NCBI RefSeq assembly: GCF_032854445.1
Contig: NC_088295.1
Span: forward strand, 15,303,385-15,363,384
Direction: 5' to 3'
DNA from: Liolophura sinensis
Lineage: Eukaryota; Mollusca; Polyplacophora; Chitonida; Chitonidae
DNA length: 60,000 nucleotides
Part shown: positions 1 through 12,100 of the stretch, piece by piece
Layout of the letters: each line of letters begins with the position of its first letter
Numbering within the stretch: the stretch's first letter is position 1
Notes under the pieces: model-generated
What the model was told of the DNA's origin: nothing
Seen by the model: only the letters and a program-made list of their open reading frames with translations
Database searches by the model: none
Position numbers and translations under genes: made by a program

Positions 1-3000
1 CCATTTTTATTATGAACATCCAACACACAGGTAATCTAGCAATACAACTGCTTGGACTCCAGATGTATGCAAATATCTTTACTTTAAAAAGACTGAAGCA
101 TTGAAAGGCAGCAGACAGTACTTCTACCAAACACATAGGAGGGAAGCCTCTGCTCAATGGCCCATCAAATCTCTCTAGTTACAGTTTATGGTAAAAGCAA
201 TCAGTGGTGGATTGAAGGAACACTTTGGGCCCATCCAATGGGTGTTCCTCAAACAGGAATAGAGCCACTTGTATTATGTTTTATGTCAGGTTGGGGCCAA
301 AGCCTAGACTGTGATAGGGTTCTCTGGGACTTAACATGATGCAATAAACCCAGCTATGGATTAGCACATCCACACTCGCTGGAAACTTACAAGATGGAAC
401 TGGCTATATAACAAGAATGCCTTCATCAAAAATGGTTCTGTATCTTCAAATGTTATCAAAAATCCTGTTTTGATATTTTCTGCATGAAATCGTTTAACAT
501 CAGAAGTCTTGTCTTTATGATCTCATCAGGGAAGGGGAAGAAGTGTAGGGGTAGGAGGAGGGCAGTTATGATTGGTTGTGTAACAGTCCAATAGACTGGC
601 CTATCACTGGAACATCTGTACGGGAGGGTCAGAGTTAAATACTGGACTCCAATGCTCCCTACAAATAACATTAAACTAGCCTCAGACTGGAAGAAGAGCG
701 GCGCTAAGATATGAAAGTGCAGCATGCCATCTGTTACTGCTCCCATAACACTGCCAGTAATGATGTTAAGGCACTAGGAAGCGATCACTGTTGGGTGCAA
801 TTGAAGTGCATTATAGCTAAACAAAATTTCATCGGGCTAATAGCTCTCGAAATTCAATTGTGCCTCTCGCCAAGTGGATTCAATAGCTATTGACCCCTTC
901 TAGTAATAGGATGAGAGAACAAGATCTGTGCGTAAGACTGGCGAGCAGTCGTGGAACTTCATCATTGAGGCGGGCTGGTCTAGCACTAGCATGGCTCAGC
1001 ACACACTGTTGCTGTGCCGATAATGCGGTAACTGTCTTGGAATGTGTTTGACGGAAGACACTGATCACTTGTTACTTTACGGCAAAAAGCAGGCGATCTT
1101 TAAAGCCAACAACATTACATCTTCCCATTTGATAGGTTTCCAATTCAGCCATCGATTTGCTGTGATCTTACTGACACAGCTTGCGTTTGTCGCCGGAGAC
1201 ACGCGGTTTTCCAGTCAAGCAAGTGGAACACTGATAAAAAAAGTCTGTAGAATTCTTAGCAAAGAGGCTCCAGAAAGCAATCATTGGTTAATACAAAACT
1301 TTGGGTGTAATGATCATTCAAATAGGATTATCTACTCCATTACCCTACACAACCATAACACGGATTAGTCCTCAGTGAAAAAACACACTCAAGAGAGAAA
1401 AAAAATCCCCACAATACAATTAATTTTATTGCCGGTGTTCAAAATTGACAAGCGATCTGAAAGAGGCAGTAATCTAATAGCAGATGCTAATTTTGGTGAG
1501 ACGTCTCTAAATGAAAAGGTTACCTTTAATGTTAGGATTGAGAATTACAGACGTCAAGCGAGCATTCACACCAATGACAACTGTGCAACAAACAACTAAT
1601 TCTTAATATCCTTAATACTTTCTACACCACACATCCAGGAAAATAATGAAAGGATTTAAGAAGGATCCAATCAGCTCCCAAGTACAGACATGAGCATCAT
1701 GTTTCTAATCTGTGGAGATCATTTCTATTTTTATATGGCCAGCTCTATTAAACTGGTGTATCAGGCCGTCATGAGCAACTGGCAATAAATTGACTATAAT
1801 CTCTACACCAAAAGTGATTTATGGCTGGCCTTGGGAGATTTGGGTTCCAGGATCGGCTCACAACCAAAAAACAAACACTTGCTTTCAAGTGAAGATTTAT
1901 CTAATGCAGATGTTGGCCACCAGGGAGAGTTTTATAGCCTCTCTTTCATACATCCTGGGATCATGGGAAAACTGGACATCTATCCTGTGCAAGGCTACAA
2001 GCCAAGTCCAGTGGCAGTGCACTGGCTACTTTCACACACTGTGTGGACATTTTTGAGGATTATGTTCTCTACCTGTGTCTATTTTTGCCTGATGATAACA
2101 TCAGAGGCTATCTTTTCTGAATCTGAGATATGAATCCCTCCCTAGATATAACAGAGTACATCTGTTCTGGCACATCATCCACCTTTTTGCCGGGTGGATA
2201 CCCTATGAAGACACAGAGATACAGCCCCTTATCTTCCACCCTCTTTTGACCATATATCTCAACATACCCCAGTGTACAGATTGGAAACACTCCACACATC
2301 TCCTCCTTGTTTGAGATATTTTTTTACTTTCCTGCATATTTATATCACAATAAATCTAAAATTGTATGAAGCTATTCACATATAAATGCAAAAGATCTAG
2401 TAAATCCAATGTAAAATACCCACACTGTATTCATTATATAAATACAAACAACAAAATATGAAAAGAAATTACTCTGGATTTCAGCTCAAGCTTATCCTAT
2501 CCTTGTTCAGTAGTGTGCTCTTCAGTGGAACATGATGTAGGTTTATACAGGCTGATAGAACAAGGCCAACTGGAATTCCCACATAGCACACATCCAGGCT
2601 ATGAAGCCACAAACCATTAATCCTGGTGTCCAAATACATGTATGTGTAGACAAAAAATACTTCCAACACTTAGACTTCACTGTTAGGGGTCAGAATGTAA
2701 CAGAAAAGAGATTAATTATTAACAATGGATACATGTAGAGCAATGAACTAAAAACAAACATGGCCATGTGTCTCCCCGCAGCTCACGGTTTCTCATCTTA
2801 AACATACAAAATAGCTATGCACGCTCTTATACCAAAGTACACGCATTGAGGTTAGTATATTCTTTCATATAATAATTTAGTATATAATTTTCAGTTCATG
2901 TTACTTTCAGCAAGAATGATATGAAGGCCACATGATAGATCATAAACGTGGTAATGCAAATCTGCCATGTATATGCATCAATGAGATCCACTGCAAATAA

Positions 3001-5081
3001 AATTCCTAGTTGGATTACAAGCATATTGAGTTACCATCCATTTCATTTCTCTTTAATATCTGTAACAGGAAAACTATCCTGTATGTGTTCAGTGGGGGGT
3101 ATGGACATTAAATCCATGATGTAGGCTAAAAATCCTGGGTTAGAGAAAGGGCGATTAGTACTTGTATATGATATGATGGATAGGATCTGATCAGGCAGGC
3201 TTAGCACATGGTCTTCATCACTGAGCTGACTGTAGCAGCCGTCACCCACACTGGTCAGGCTGGTCACAACAGCAGGGCCCCTTCGTCACATATGCACCCA
3301 AGGTTACACTACCACAGGCAGTTCAAAGAAAGCTTCTCTTAAATCTTCATCACTGTGACACTGTATCTGATCCACACGTTTCCATTCACCCACAGAATGA
3401 TACCAAAATGTCCCCCACAGAATAAGTTTATGAGTCCATGTCTTGGCACCCACGTAAATGTAGACCTGTGTGTTAATGTGGAAGCCAGCCCTGTCAGATG
3501 GCCCGCTGTTCTGTGGGAGCTCACAAACACTGGCATCTATCATACACCTCTCACATTATCACACCCAATGGTTCAAATGTACCCCGAAAAAGCCACAGAC
3601 TAACATCAAAATGTAAACACTAATATTTAATTTCGTGAAAACTGTCAAAGGCATTTTCTGAAGAAAGAAAGACATTTGATCCTTCATATCTGAAGAGAAA
3701 GCCTGGTACGACCCTTGGCAACTATTTTAATCTTTCTCCCCTAAAATTTGTTTCTTCTGATAAAAAGGACAAGAGTTTCCAGTGAGCTAACATTCTTGTG
3801 GTGCAGCTGTAGGGGAAAGCTGTCAATTAACATAAATACAGCAGACTCCAGGATGGCCAGCTCCGTGGACTCTATCAGAGTGTATCTAAAATGTTTCTGA
3901 TTTACTTCTGCAGGCTCAGAGCCCACTATCTTAATATTACATTCCTACCGTGAAAAACACAGGTTGTCCATTGACAGGCTAAAGGCCAGGCTACAACATC
4001 AGCTATCACATAAAATGTCTGGAGAAGTTTGCTACATGGCTGCCCAGCTAGTGTGTGAAATGCAAAGAGAAATGGTCCAGCTGCTTGGCTGGGCTCACCC
4101 TTAACAGTCAGCTGCCGAGATTTGCTGAAAGGGACAAATATAGGAGCATTATTTAAGGGCCCTATTTTACCCACTCAAGACAAGAGTGGGACATGCCTTA
4201 GCAAGTGTAAATCAAGGCACTGTGTGGATCTAAGCTCCAGCCTAAAGGCCTCCATGTTCTAATATTTTCATTATATAAAAAAAGAGTTACAAATAAACAT
4301 GTAGTAATACTCGTTAAAGGCAGCAGATAGACATTCTTTTTCTTTTTATAACCCCGCTATGTTTTACATCCAAAATACAAGAAAAAAGATGTGGCCAAAG
4401 TGAAGGAAGTATGCTCTCACTATGTTTATGTTAGGGGTATCTTTTTCCTAAAGATACAAACTGGCCAAGAGTTACAAGTCTAAAGCTGGATCTGTGATAG
4501 CTTTCTGGGAGGATCTGGTGGGTTTTGGCTCACCGCGTCAGCTCTAGCATGAAATATTCCCTCAAAACAACCCTAACCCTAACATGAATCGTTGTCCACA
4601 GTTACAGGTGCTATCTTCCACTCTCTACACAACACTTCACTCTACTCTTCAACAACATCACAGGCAACAGGAACAATTTCAGAAATGCAAACATGTGAGG
4701 ATAATGCTCTTGGCTTGGGATACCTTTCAAAATAAGTCATATCCCCTTGCTGATAACCAGCGCAGGTTGCTCACTCAAATCCCTGCTGATATGAGGTAAT
4801 GTTATAGAATGTGGAGTGGGGAGCATGTAAATATTAGTGCTACAAAGAAGCGAGTTACACCATGTTTAGGGGCTTTGGTTGAAGTTTGTAGCCCAAAGTG
4901 TCATTGCCATACGCCTTAAGGGCTCTCCATAGATGATCTAGATGCTGATTCTGCCACATTCCTCAAGTACACTCAGTTCTGAAGTGACCCATGACAACTA
5001 CAGCTAGCGTCTGGCACATTTATGGGCGTTTTATGAGAGGTTGGGAACACTTGTTTATAAATGTAAATATTATTGCCTTAC
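1..5081 (-). other. Intronic or 3'-ward sequence of unc5; no confident exon
   Basis: I looked on the minus strand for a phase-1 exon with a membrane segment and found none that combined splice sites, phase and hydrophobicity. Several short minus-strand open frames cluster at 2108-2669, 3043-3543 and 3741-4174. They look somewhat protein-like but match nothing I know in UNC5 and have no consistent splice phases. A two-unit CCCTAA run near 4570 is too short to be called telomeric. Confidence 0.5.
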
Positions 5082-5126
5082 CTCCAGGATGATCCTGAGG
5101 GTGGGCAGATTTCATGTGGCGAAGAT
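5082..5126 (-). CDS. unc5: Possible unc5 juxtamembrane microexon (45 nt)
   Basis: This 45-nt segment is bounded by a good acceptor (TTTCAAATTTCAG|AT) and a near-perfect donor (CTGGAG|GTAAGG). It is open in phase 1-1, compatible with the phase-1 end of the TSP2 exon. It would add LRHMKSAHPQDHPG plus the residues made at its two junctions, between the last thrombospondin repeat and the membrane. Vertebrate UNC5 genes have alternatively spliced short segments in this position, so a cassette microexon is plausible. The peptide itself has no recognisable motif. The call rests on splice sites, phase and location only. Confidence 0.45.
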
Positions 5127-6126
5127 CTGAAATTTGAAACAAAATGTTCGCCACGTTTTAATAACTGCAATCACTTGCGAAAATCAGAACCAGAGAAACT
5201 GTCAGTTGTTCATTTTTTTTATTTCATAAAAATGAGTCTTTCATACCTAACACCTTCAGAATCTGAGCCTGTCTCAGTACTGCCTCTCCCTCCCTCAAAA
5301 AAGCCCTACTTTTTTCTATGTTGTTAAACTTGAACAAAAGAGAAATTTCTTTTGTATAAGGAACAGTGGTGAGTCGATTACTACATGTATACATGTATCT
5401 ACAAAATATGTTTTTAGTATTAAACTGGCATATTTTATCATCAACACTGTGGTCAAAGTTTTTTTTTACAGATTATCCAATCAATGAAATAGCTAATAAA
5501 AGACATCAAAACTACTGGTTTAATATAAAACATAAAACAATGATAAGTGTACAGGACATTACATTGACAAAGTGTGTTAAACATGTGTGCCCATATATGA
5601 AGTAGCAGCAATACAAGAATGGATCTAAAGGTTATCAGACCCCTAATCCATCAGTAGGCTTACAATCTACCAGCAGAGCATGTGGGGAGGTATGTTGTCA
5701 GTGTCTGATCAGAACCTTACAGAATATCACCCAGAGCTCACCAAATCTATAGCCAACATAACCCCACAACCGCTTCTGGAGAATACAGGGCTGTCAGAAT
5801 TTAATGGAAGAGTTGAGGCCAATTGAGAAGGCGCCTGGGTGCTTGAGGTAATGAATGGCTCAGTCTGGTGGCAGGCCTGGTCCTACTTGAGGCTGGCTAC
5901 CTGCTCATTAAACCTAATCAACTCATCTACCCTATGCTTTATTAGATGACCAGTGCTTTAGTCAGCTACTTTAGACATGTATTTGAGCTACTGTTTAAGC
6001 CTGAAGGATTTGCCCATAAACAAACCCATCTTTTGTTGTTGCCCTTTAATCTTTTTAACTACTTGTACTTTAAAGACGATGAATGATGCATCAAACTGGA
6101 ACTGATTGGTCATTCTGATGACTTAC
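5127..6126 (-). other. Intron between TSP2 exon and the possible microexon
   Basis: About 1.0 kb of AT-rich sequence with no open frame of note and no recognised repeat. Confidence 0.5.
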
Positions 6127-6294
6127 CTCTTCCTCGACACATTCCATTGGTGCAGTTCTTACTGTCAAGGTCATTTCCTGGACAGTACTGACCTCCATTG
6201 TTTGGTCGTGGTTCGTCACACGATCGTCGTCTGTGGTGGATGCAGTCTGGGCTACACGTTGACCATGATGACCAGGTTGACCAGATACCATCAA
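6127..6294 (-). CDS. unc5: unc5 exon: second thrombospondin type 1 repeat
   Basis: This 168-nt exon is phase 1 at both ends (TGTTGCAG|TT and AGAG|GTAAGT). Joined to the previous exon it reads CPVDGIWSTWSSWSTC, matching the family's CPVDGxWxxWSxWSxC. The body has CSPDC and HHRRRSC, the UNC5-type second repeat that lacks the usual CG pair. It then has PNNGGQYCPGNDLDSKNC and ends NGMCRGR. Asn-Cys-Thr near the end is a possible glycosylation site. The transmembrane exon should follow, perhaps after a small extra exon. The correct frame is not the longest one here: two overlapping frames are longer but meaningless. Confidence 0.95.
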
Positions 6295-6438
6295 CTGCAA
6301 CACAACAAACATTATGAAGCTCAATTATTTTAGCCTTACCAACACTGGCGAGAATTTAAAAGAAAAAAACCCAACTCTGATGATGGTTTAATATATTCTA
6401 ATGGAGAAGATGAAAATGTTGATGTTTATTAGTATATT

Positions 6439-6530
6439 CAGAGTTTCCACCCACCATAATGCTGGCCGCCATCGTATAAGTCAAATATTCTTAAGTACGG
6501 CATAAAACACCAATGAAATAAATAAATAAA
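6439..6530 (+). mobile_element. 5'-truncated SINE with 12-bp target-site duplication
   Basis: The insert carries the conserved core (CATAATGCTGGCCGCC, then AAGTACGGCATAAAACACCA) and ends in an (AAAT)n tail. It is flanked by perfect direct repeats TATTAGTATATT at 6427-6438 and 6531-6542, the mark of target-primed insertion. It lies 145 bp upstream, in the gene's sense, of the TSP2 exon acceptor and is antisense to the gene. Confidence 0.88.
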
Positions 6531-8997
6531 TATTAGTATATTAGTCTAGTATTAGTGAAGGAATACTGCATTGGACCAAAACATTTGCCCAAAAAGTGCA
6601 CTTTTAGAGTCAAATAAAGGTCATAAAATATTACCTGAATGGTTGAAACCTACATTTTGCCATTAAGACATGCTATCTTTCAAACAAATCTCAAAATACC
6701 TTTCTAAGAGCACTAAAACTGTTAGAATCAGGCAAAATATTAAAATAACTTCATAGTCATGGGCAAAATCTGAGATCAAATACATTAGTCTTCTACCATA
6801 GCCATCACAACTATGAATGTGTTACATGAACATATTATATACATGTACAAGTTTATTATAAGGTTTATAAGGAAATCAACAGAGCAAAGATTTGTAAGAG
6901 GCTCCCTTCAGATAAAACATGCAGATGACAAACCTACACCTTTTTGGGTATGATATAAACAGAAAGATTTAATGTATTCACGGACGATGATAGCAATTGT
7001 ACAGAGAGAAGTTGAAGATAAAGTTGCTAAGAACAACACCACATAGATACTGAATCTCCGATCACCAATGATCAGTTGTAGTAGGTGAAAATTTGCCAGT
7101 TTGTGCCAACGGACAGAGAGCAATCCCTTGGCTCTGTGATCGACATGAAGTGACATTTAAGACTACCGGTACATTAAAATTCTGAGGTGGAATTAGAAAA
7201 AAAGTCTTATAATCTGTGTGAAATTAGCTGACTATTATGAATTTCAGAATTAAATTAAGAACTTGCAGGTAGAGATTGTAATTAAGACAGCTGGAGTGTA
7301 AACTGACACTAGTGCATGATCAGTAAAACAGTCGGACATGCACAATGGTGAAAGAAAAACAACAAAACAAAATTTGCTAAGAGCTGATATCAAGATTGTA
7401 GAGCATTTTGCCCGGGCTATTTCCTAAGCTCTGTCACAGTGGCCACAGTTGGTCATGGTACCAAAGAACTGATGACACCAAGGTACAAAGGGGTAGACAT
7501 CATTAAATGAGTGAACATATCACTGTTAGACAGTCATGACGTAATAAAAGAGTGATGATGAAATAAGAAAATAGTGATGATGTGATGACAAAAAGTGGCA
7601 ATGTAAACAAAACCCAGGGAAATAATGACTTAACAGTGATGACATCATGACAATGCCGTCGCCAAAATAACTAAATGAATAATGAGCATTGAACAGCTGT
7701 GACCAAAATACATGTACCATATATCACAAAGACACAAATAATGACGAGACAATATGGATGTTACATCTTGAAGAAAAAACAACAACTGCTAAATATACCA
7801 CATGGAATAGTATGCAGTAACTCACAGGCCCAACATTCTCCCACTACAAGAGTGAATGGAGAGTTGTAAGCTAGGGATTTGTAAGCGTTGTGACCAACCT
7901 TGTTAGGTGGCAATGACACTCATTCTATCCCAAAAGGGAGGTGCATTTTACAACAGGAAAACAGGGAGATATCTGGACCCAATCTTTACAGAGGAAAGTC
8001 ACAACATTGGACAAAAAGCAGCTTCATATGGGAAGGTTCGAGGATACCCAACAACATGACTGGTACCTTTCCAGAAGCTTGTTCTTACCTATATCCTTTG
8101 TGCTACTGCCTTCTATGAGGGCATGCAATGAGTATTGGAGAAAAGAAAACAAGGTGCTAGGTCATTTTTAAAATCATAAACAAAGGTAACTTTTTGTTTC
8201 AAATGTGTTAAATTATACAGCATAATTTCAGAAATAAAATTTCAAGCAAAGATCTATAATGCAAAAGGTCATATTCAGAATACTCTACGTGAATAAAAAC
8301 AACATGCACAGTTCCAACTAATGTTGCAAACATTCAAAATTTATACAGACTTATAATGTCCGTAGCACTACAGAATGAAGTAAAACAAAGAAAAAGTAAT
8401 ACACTTGCATTTCAAAAGAAACACTCAATCCATAATTCCTGACCCAAGGTACAGTAAAGTACATGTAGCTATACAAGATAATGCTGCTGAAGGCACAGAG
8501 GGTGTTGCATATAATTTTACTAATTTCTTGAGTACCTATAAGGGCTTGTATTCTTTATGATCTTTGTTGTTTTGATGAATAGAATAACTGTGAAAGCTAC
8601 ATCAATCTTTTGGTATCCCTTAACAACATAAAGACTATAATAAGTCTAACAGGCATGTTGGATTGTAACACGAAACACTCTATCACTGAAGTTTAAAATA
8701 TTTAAATTCATGAAATTTGGTCTAGACGATCAACGTACGAAGCTTGTTGAATGGTCATAATTTACACAAAGAAGTTCTACAACCTACACGTAGGATATGG
8801 TGAGGCTATCAAAACCCCACTGAGACCCCAATCTTTCAAAATCTGGTAAAAGTAAAGAGATCTGTGTTTATATGATGAGAATGAAGTCAGCTATTGTTAC
8901 TCGTAACACAAGAAGAATAAAAAACCTTCAGTTATCATGAGGGCAAATACCTGTATCAATATTCTGCTTTGTAAAAAAAGCTTAAGAGTTTATCATG

Positions 8998-9151
8998 AAT
9001 GTTAAGACACTTTTTGATCCACAGTGCTGTCACACTAAATAACCATGTCATAAGAAATGATCAAGCTGGTTATTAATGTTAAGAGACTTTTTGATCCACA
9101 GTGCTGTCACACTAAATAACCATGTCATAAGAAATGATCAAGCTGGTTATT
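8998..9151. repeat. Tandem duplication of a 77-bp unit
   Basis: Two adjacent copies of a 77-bp unit start at 8998 and 9075 and include TTTTTGATCCACAGTGCTGT and TCATAAGAAATGATCAAGCT. The only difference I see is GACAC versus GAGAC near the start. The near-identity suggests a recent duplication. Confidence 0.93.
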
Positions 9152-12100
9152 TAGCGGAATTTAATTACTCATTCTGATTCAATGCGTGAGTGAACAAATT
9201 AACTTACGCTGACAGTTTTCCTATAAACTGATCAGATAAAAGGCTTCTTCTCATTCAGGACTTATTGATATTCAACTGTGTTCCATACACACATAACATT
9301 TCAACCTTTCCATGACAACTCTGATGGTGCCATTTTGGTCATTCCAATTCTCTATTAGACATCATAATTCTGACAGCTAGTCGGCCGTATTCTGATTGGC
9401 CTGCTTTGGAATGGCAACTGTGAAGGGGAAATCCTCACCAGCATATTAAAATACTCCAACAGACCTGCATTTGGCAAAAGTGCTTGTTTTACTCTTACAT
9501 CCTGGTCGGAAGGATACAAATTACACGCATGCAATACATCGATTACGGATCTTGAAAAAATGTCAGACAAGACATAATTAGGCATATAATTTGATGTTGC
9601 TGCCAAAATTCTTCGTCTCTCTCATGATGGCGTCTGTTTAAGAGGTTATGAGGCATGCAACAGGCTAACTGCCCTCCTGTGCCATCCATATTCATGGGGG
9701 AGAGAACTGGCCCAGCAGGAGACAGGAGTTTACATCAGGTCACCTCACTTGGTTGTCTTAATTGAGAGACTGGCGTCGAACTCATTTCCACCCTTGATCA
9801 TGTCTCCCCTCAGACAACTGCCAGCAACAGGCAAAACATTCCCACAAAGATGTAACCAGGACCATGTGGCTGATCCATCAGGTATCTAGTAACATGTGTG
9901 TAGATGTTCAAACAGCTTCATATCCACACACATAAAACCCTGAGTGAGTTTGTCAAAATGGTAACAAACCTAGAAACTTCACAGTCACATGTTCTTCGAT
10001 AGTGTTTTCGTCCTACCATTAGCATTCCTGACAACATTTTCCATTTTTTTCTGTTCTCACTTGGGACAAAAACTATGTCTTTAAAGTTTGTGTTAATACA
10101 GTCCATAGCTGAAGAAACCTCCTAAAGAAATGTAAGATGGTAAAGGATATGAAAATTTCAAAGTCATCGCGCTGCTTCTACAACATTCTTCCATGTTTGG
10201 GACACATGTTTTTTAGACTGAAGGCAATATTGGTAACACAGATGGGAGAGCGCAGATGACTGCTGGGTGAAGCCAGTCACTGAACAAAATCAACACGCCA
10301 ACTATGCTACCTTCTCATTTAAATTACACCTCATGTTTTGACAGAAGCTGCTACTTTTGTCTGGCTAAGCAGATGCTGGCTTCAGAGTTTTCACGCAATA
10401 TGACATATTATCTGCCAAACTTGCAGGAATTTACATGCATTTTGGAGAAGAAAGGTTGAGAATTGGTGTTAATCATGATTAATTCCACCATTACCAGAGA
10501 GAGTACTGATGGATCATCCCCGGGTATCCTTGCACCTCCCTTGCTCCCATTTATCACCTTCTCTTTTCTGATCTTATTAGTCGCACTACTCCATCTTTTA
10601 TTTGACTGCCACTAAGGCCTTCTCATTATGAAGAAAGGTTACTATCACTAATTATTGATCACCTACAACTAAGAACCTGCACTACTGTTGGTGTTAAAAG
10701 TTGAAAAAATGAAAGATTTTTGAGTGCAGCATTAAGTATCAATGAAATGAAACTCTTTCTTGATCAAGGATTAATTTATGCAAAAATCTAGTAGGTTTTA
10801 CGTACCCAGAGTATGTACAATGTTTAGCTATCCTTATAATACTGTCATTTACATGGCTTATGTCTGAAACCAATTATGTGATTATTCCATCAAACTCGCA
10901 GAATAAATATGAACATGCTAAAAAGTTTTCCTGTCTGAAATTTTTCTGAAATTCAAGGCATAAATGAAGCATCAATCAAGATTTGATACATTCATAGTTG
11001 GTGGGTGTGACTTATGACTTGTTTAAGAATTCTTCTGTAGGTTTCATGCAGCACCATGCAGGAGTCACCCTGACTTAAACAATTCCAGCGTGCAATTTTG
11101 CTGCAGGCGCTTTGCTGGAGTTGAACGATTGCTGCTACTGTTGTCATGACTACAAGCATCTATCTCTTGTTTCATGAGACAACATTTTCTGGACAATTGA
11201 CTCTGTCAAAACTGAACCAGCCATAAATGTTAGATTGCGGTTGTTGGCTGTGTTTTGTCGCACAGAGGATATAAGCGTGCACAGCCCAGAACACCTGTGG
11301 TGAGGAAGGACAGCTCATTAATCAACCTGCTCTGCTAATCAACTTCTGACAGAAAACCATACTCTGAAACTTTATCATCAGCTACATAAAAATTCCCCAT
11401 AAAACATTTCCGTTTTCAAGCGGAATGTGTAAATAAGGTCGCCTCAACTTTGGTCATGCAGAAGACAGCTAAAGATGAAGTGCATTCTAACTTAATCAAT
11501 CCAGCGTTTCCTATAGGTTGTGAGGGAGTATGAATGGAGAAGCAACGGACCATGACTGTGTGCAGTGAGAAGGAAGAAATTTGGCTCACAGCAAGGTTCA
11601 ATTTAGTCATTTTCCTCAAAAAAATGAGCAGCTGAGTTTCATTTGTATGTGAAGACTATTATAAGATCTAATCCTTATTGAATTAGAACAAAAAGTAGGT
11701 GGATGTTAAGATTTTTCCCCTGTAACATCAAAGGTCACAAGTCCATAAAAAATGAGGTCAGTGATTTGGTTGAATAAGTCACACAGAGCCACGATGGTAC
11801 AGGTATATGGGCAGGCCAGGCGCAGTCATTCAAGGCTTTAATAAGTCATGTGCTTTATCCTCTGTCAAAGACGCGATGACTATCTGTAACAGATCTGATT
11901 GGACGATCAAGCAGGTAACACAACCTGCACCGACCCATGACAAAGTGACCACATCAAAGCCCATGCTGATCATGTCTGCACAAAGGGGAAGAAAAATACC
12001 CTCATCAGCAGTGGTTCTGTTGTGTTTCTGCAATCACCTGGACAAACTCAGGTGTATCATTAATGTTTAATTTAGCAGTACTGACCAAGCAGTCTTCCAT

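Noticed and set aside
2481-2669. Minus-strand hydrophobic run (DVCYVGIPVGLVLSAC) considered as the UNC5 transmembrane exon
   Set aside because: The only nearby acceptor gives the wrong phase, no basic stop-transfer residues follow, and the flanks do not resemble UNC5.
3043-4174. Chain of four adjacent minus-strand frames considered as exons of unc5 or a second gene
   Set aside because: The frames look mildly protein-like, but there is no known domain, no consistent phases and no matching splice-site pairs.
4568-4584. CCCTAACCCTAA considered as an interstitial telomere repeat
   Set aside because: There are only two units; expected by chance.
6091-6333. Longer overlapping frames on both strands at the TSP2 exon
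   Set aside because: They are shadows of the true TSP2 frame, which is defined by splice sites and the WSxWSxWS motif.
6908-7156. Minus-strand hydrophobic frame (IYVVLFLATL and a following segment) considered as an alternative membrane exon
   Set aside because: It lies between the TSP1 and TSP2 exons, which join directly in the family order. The apparent acceptor gives a stop in the required phase, and no good donor follows.
8030-8050. GGTTCGAGGAT considered as a tRNA B-box
   Set aside because: No A-box, acceptor stem or cloverleaf can be placed around it.
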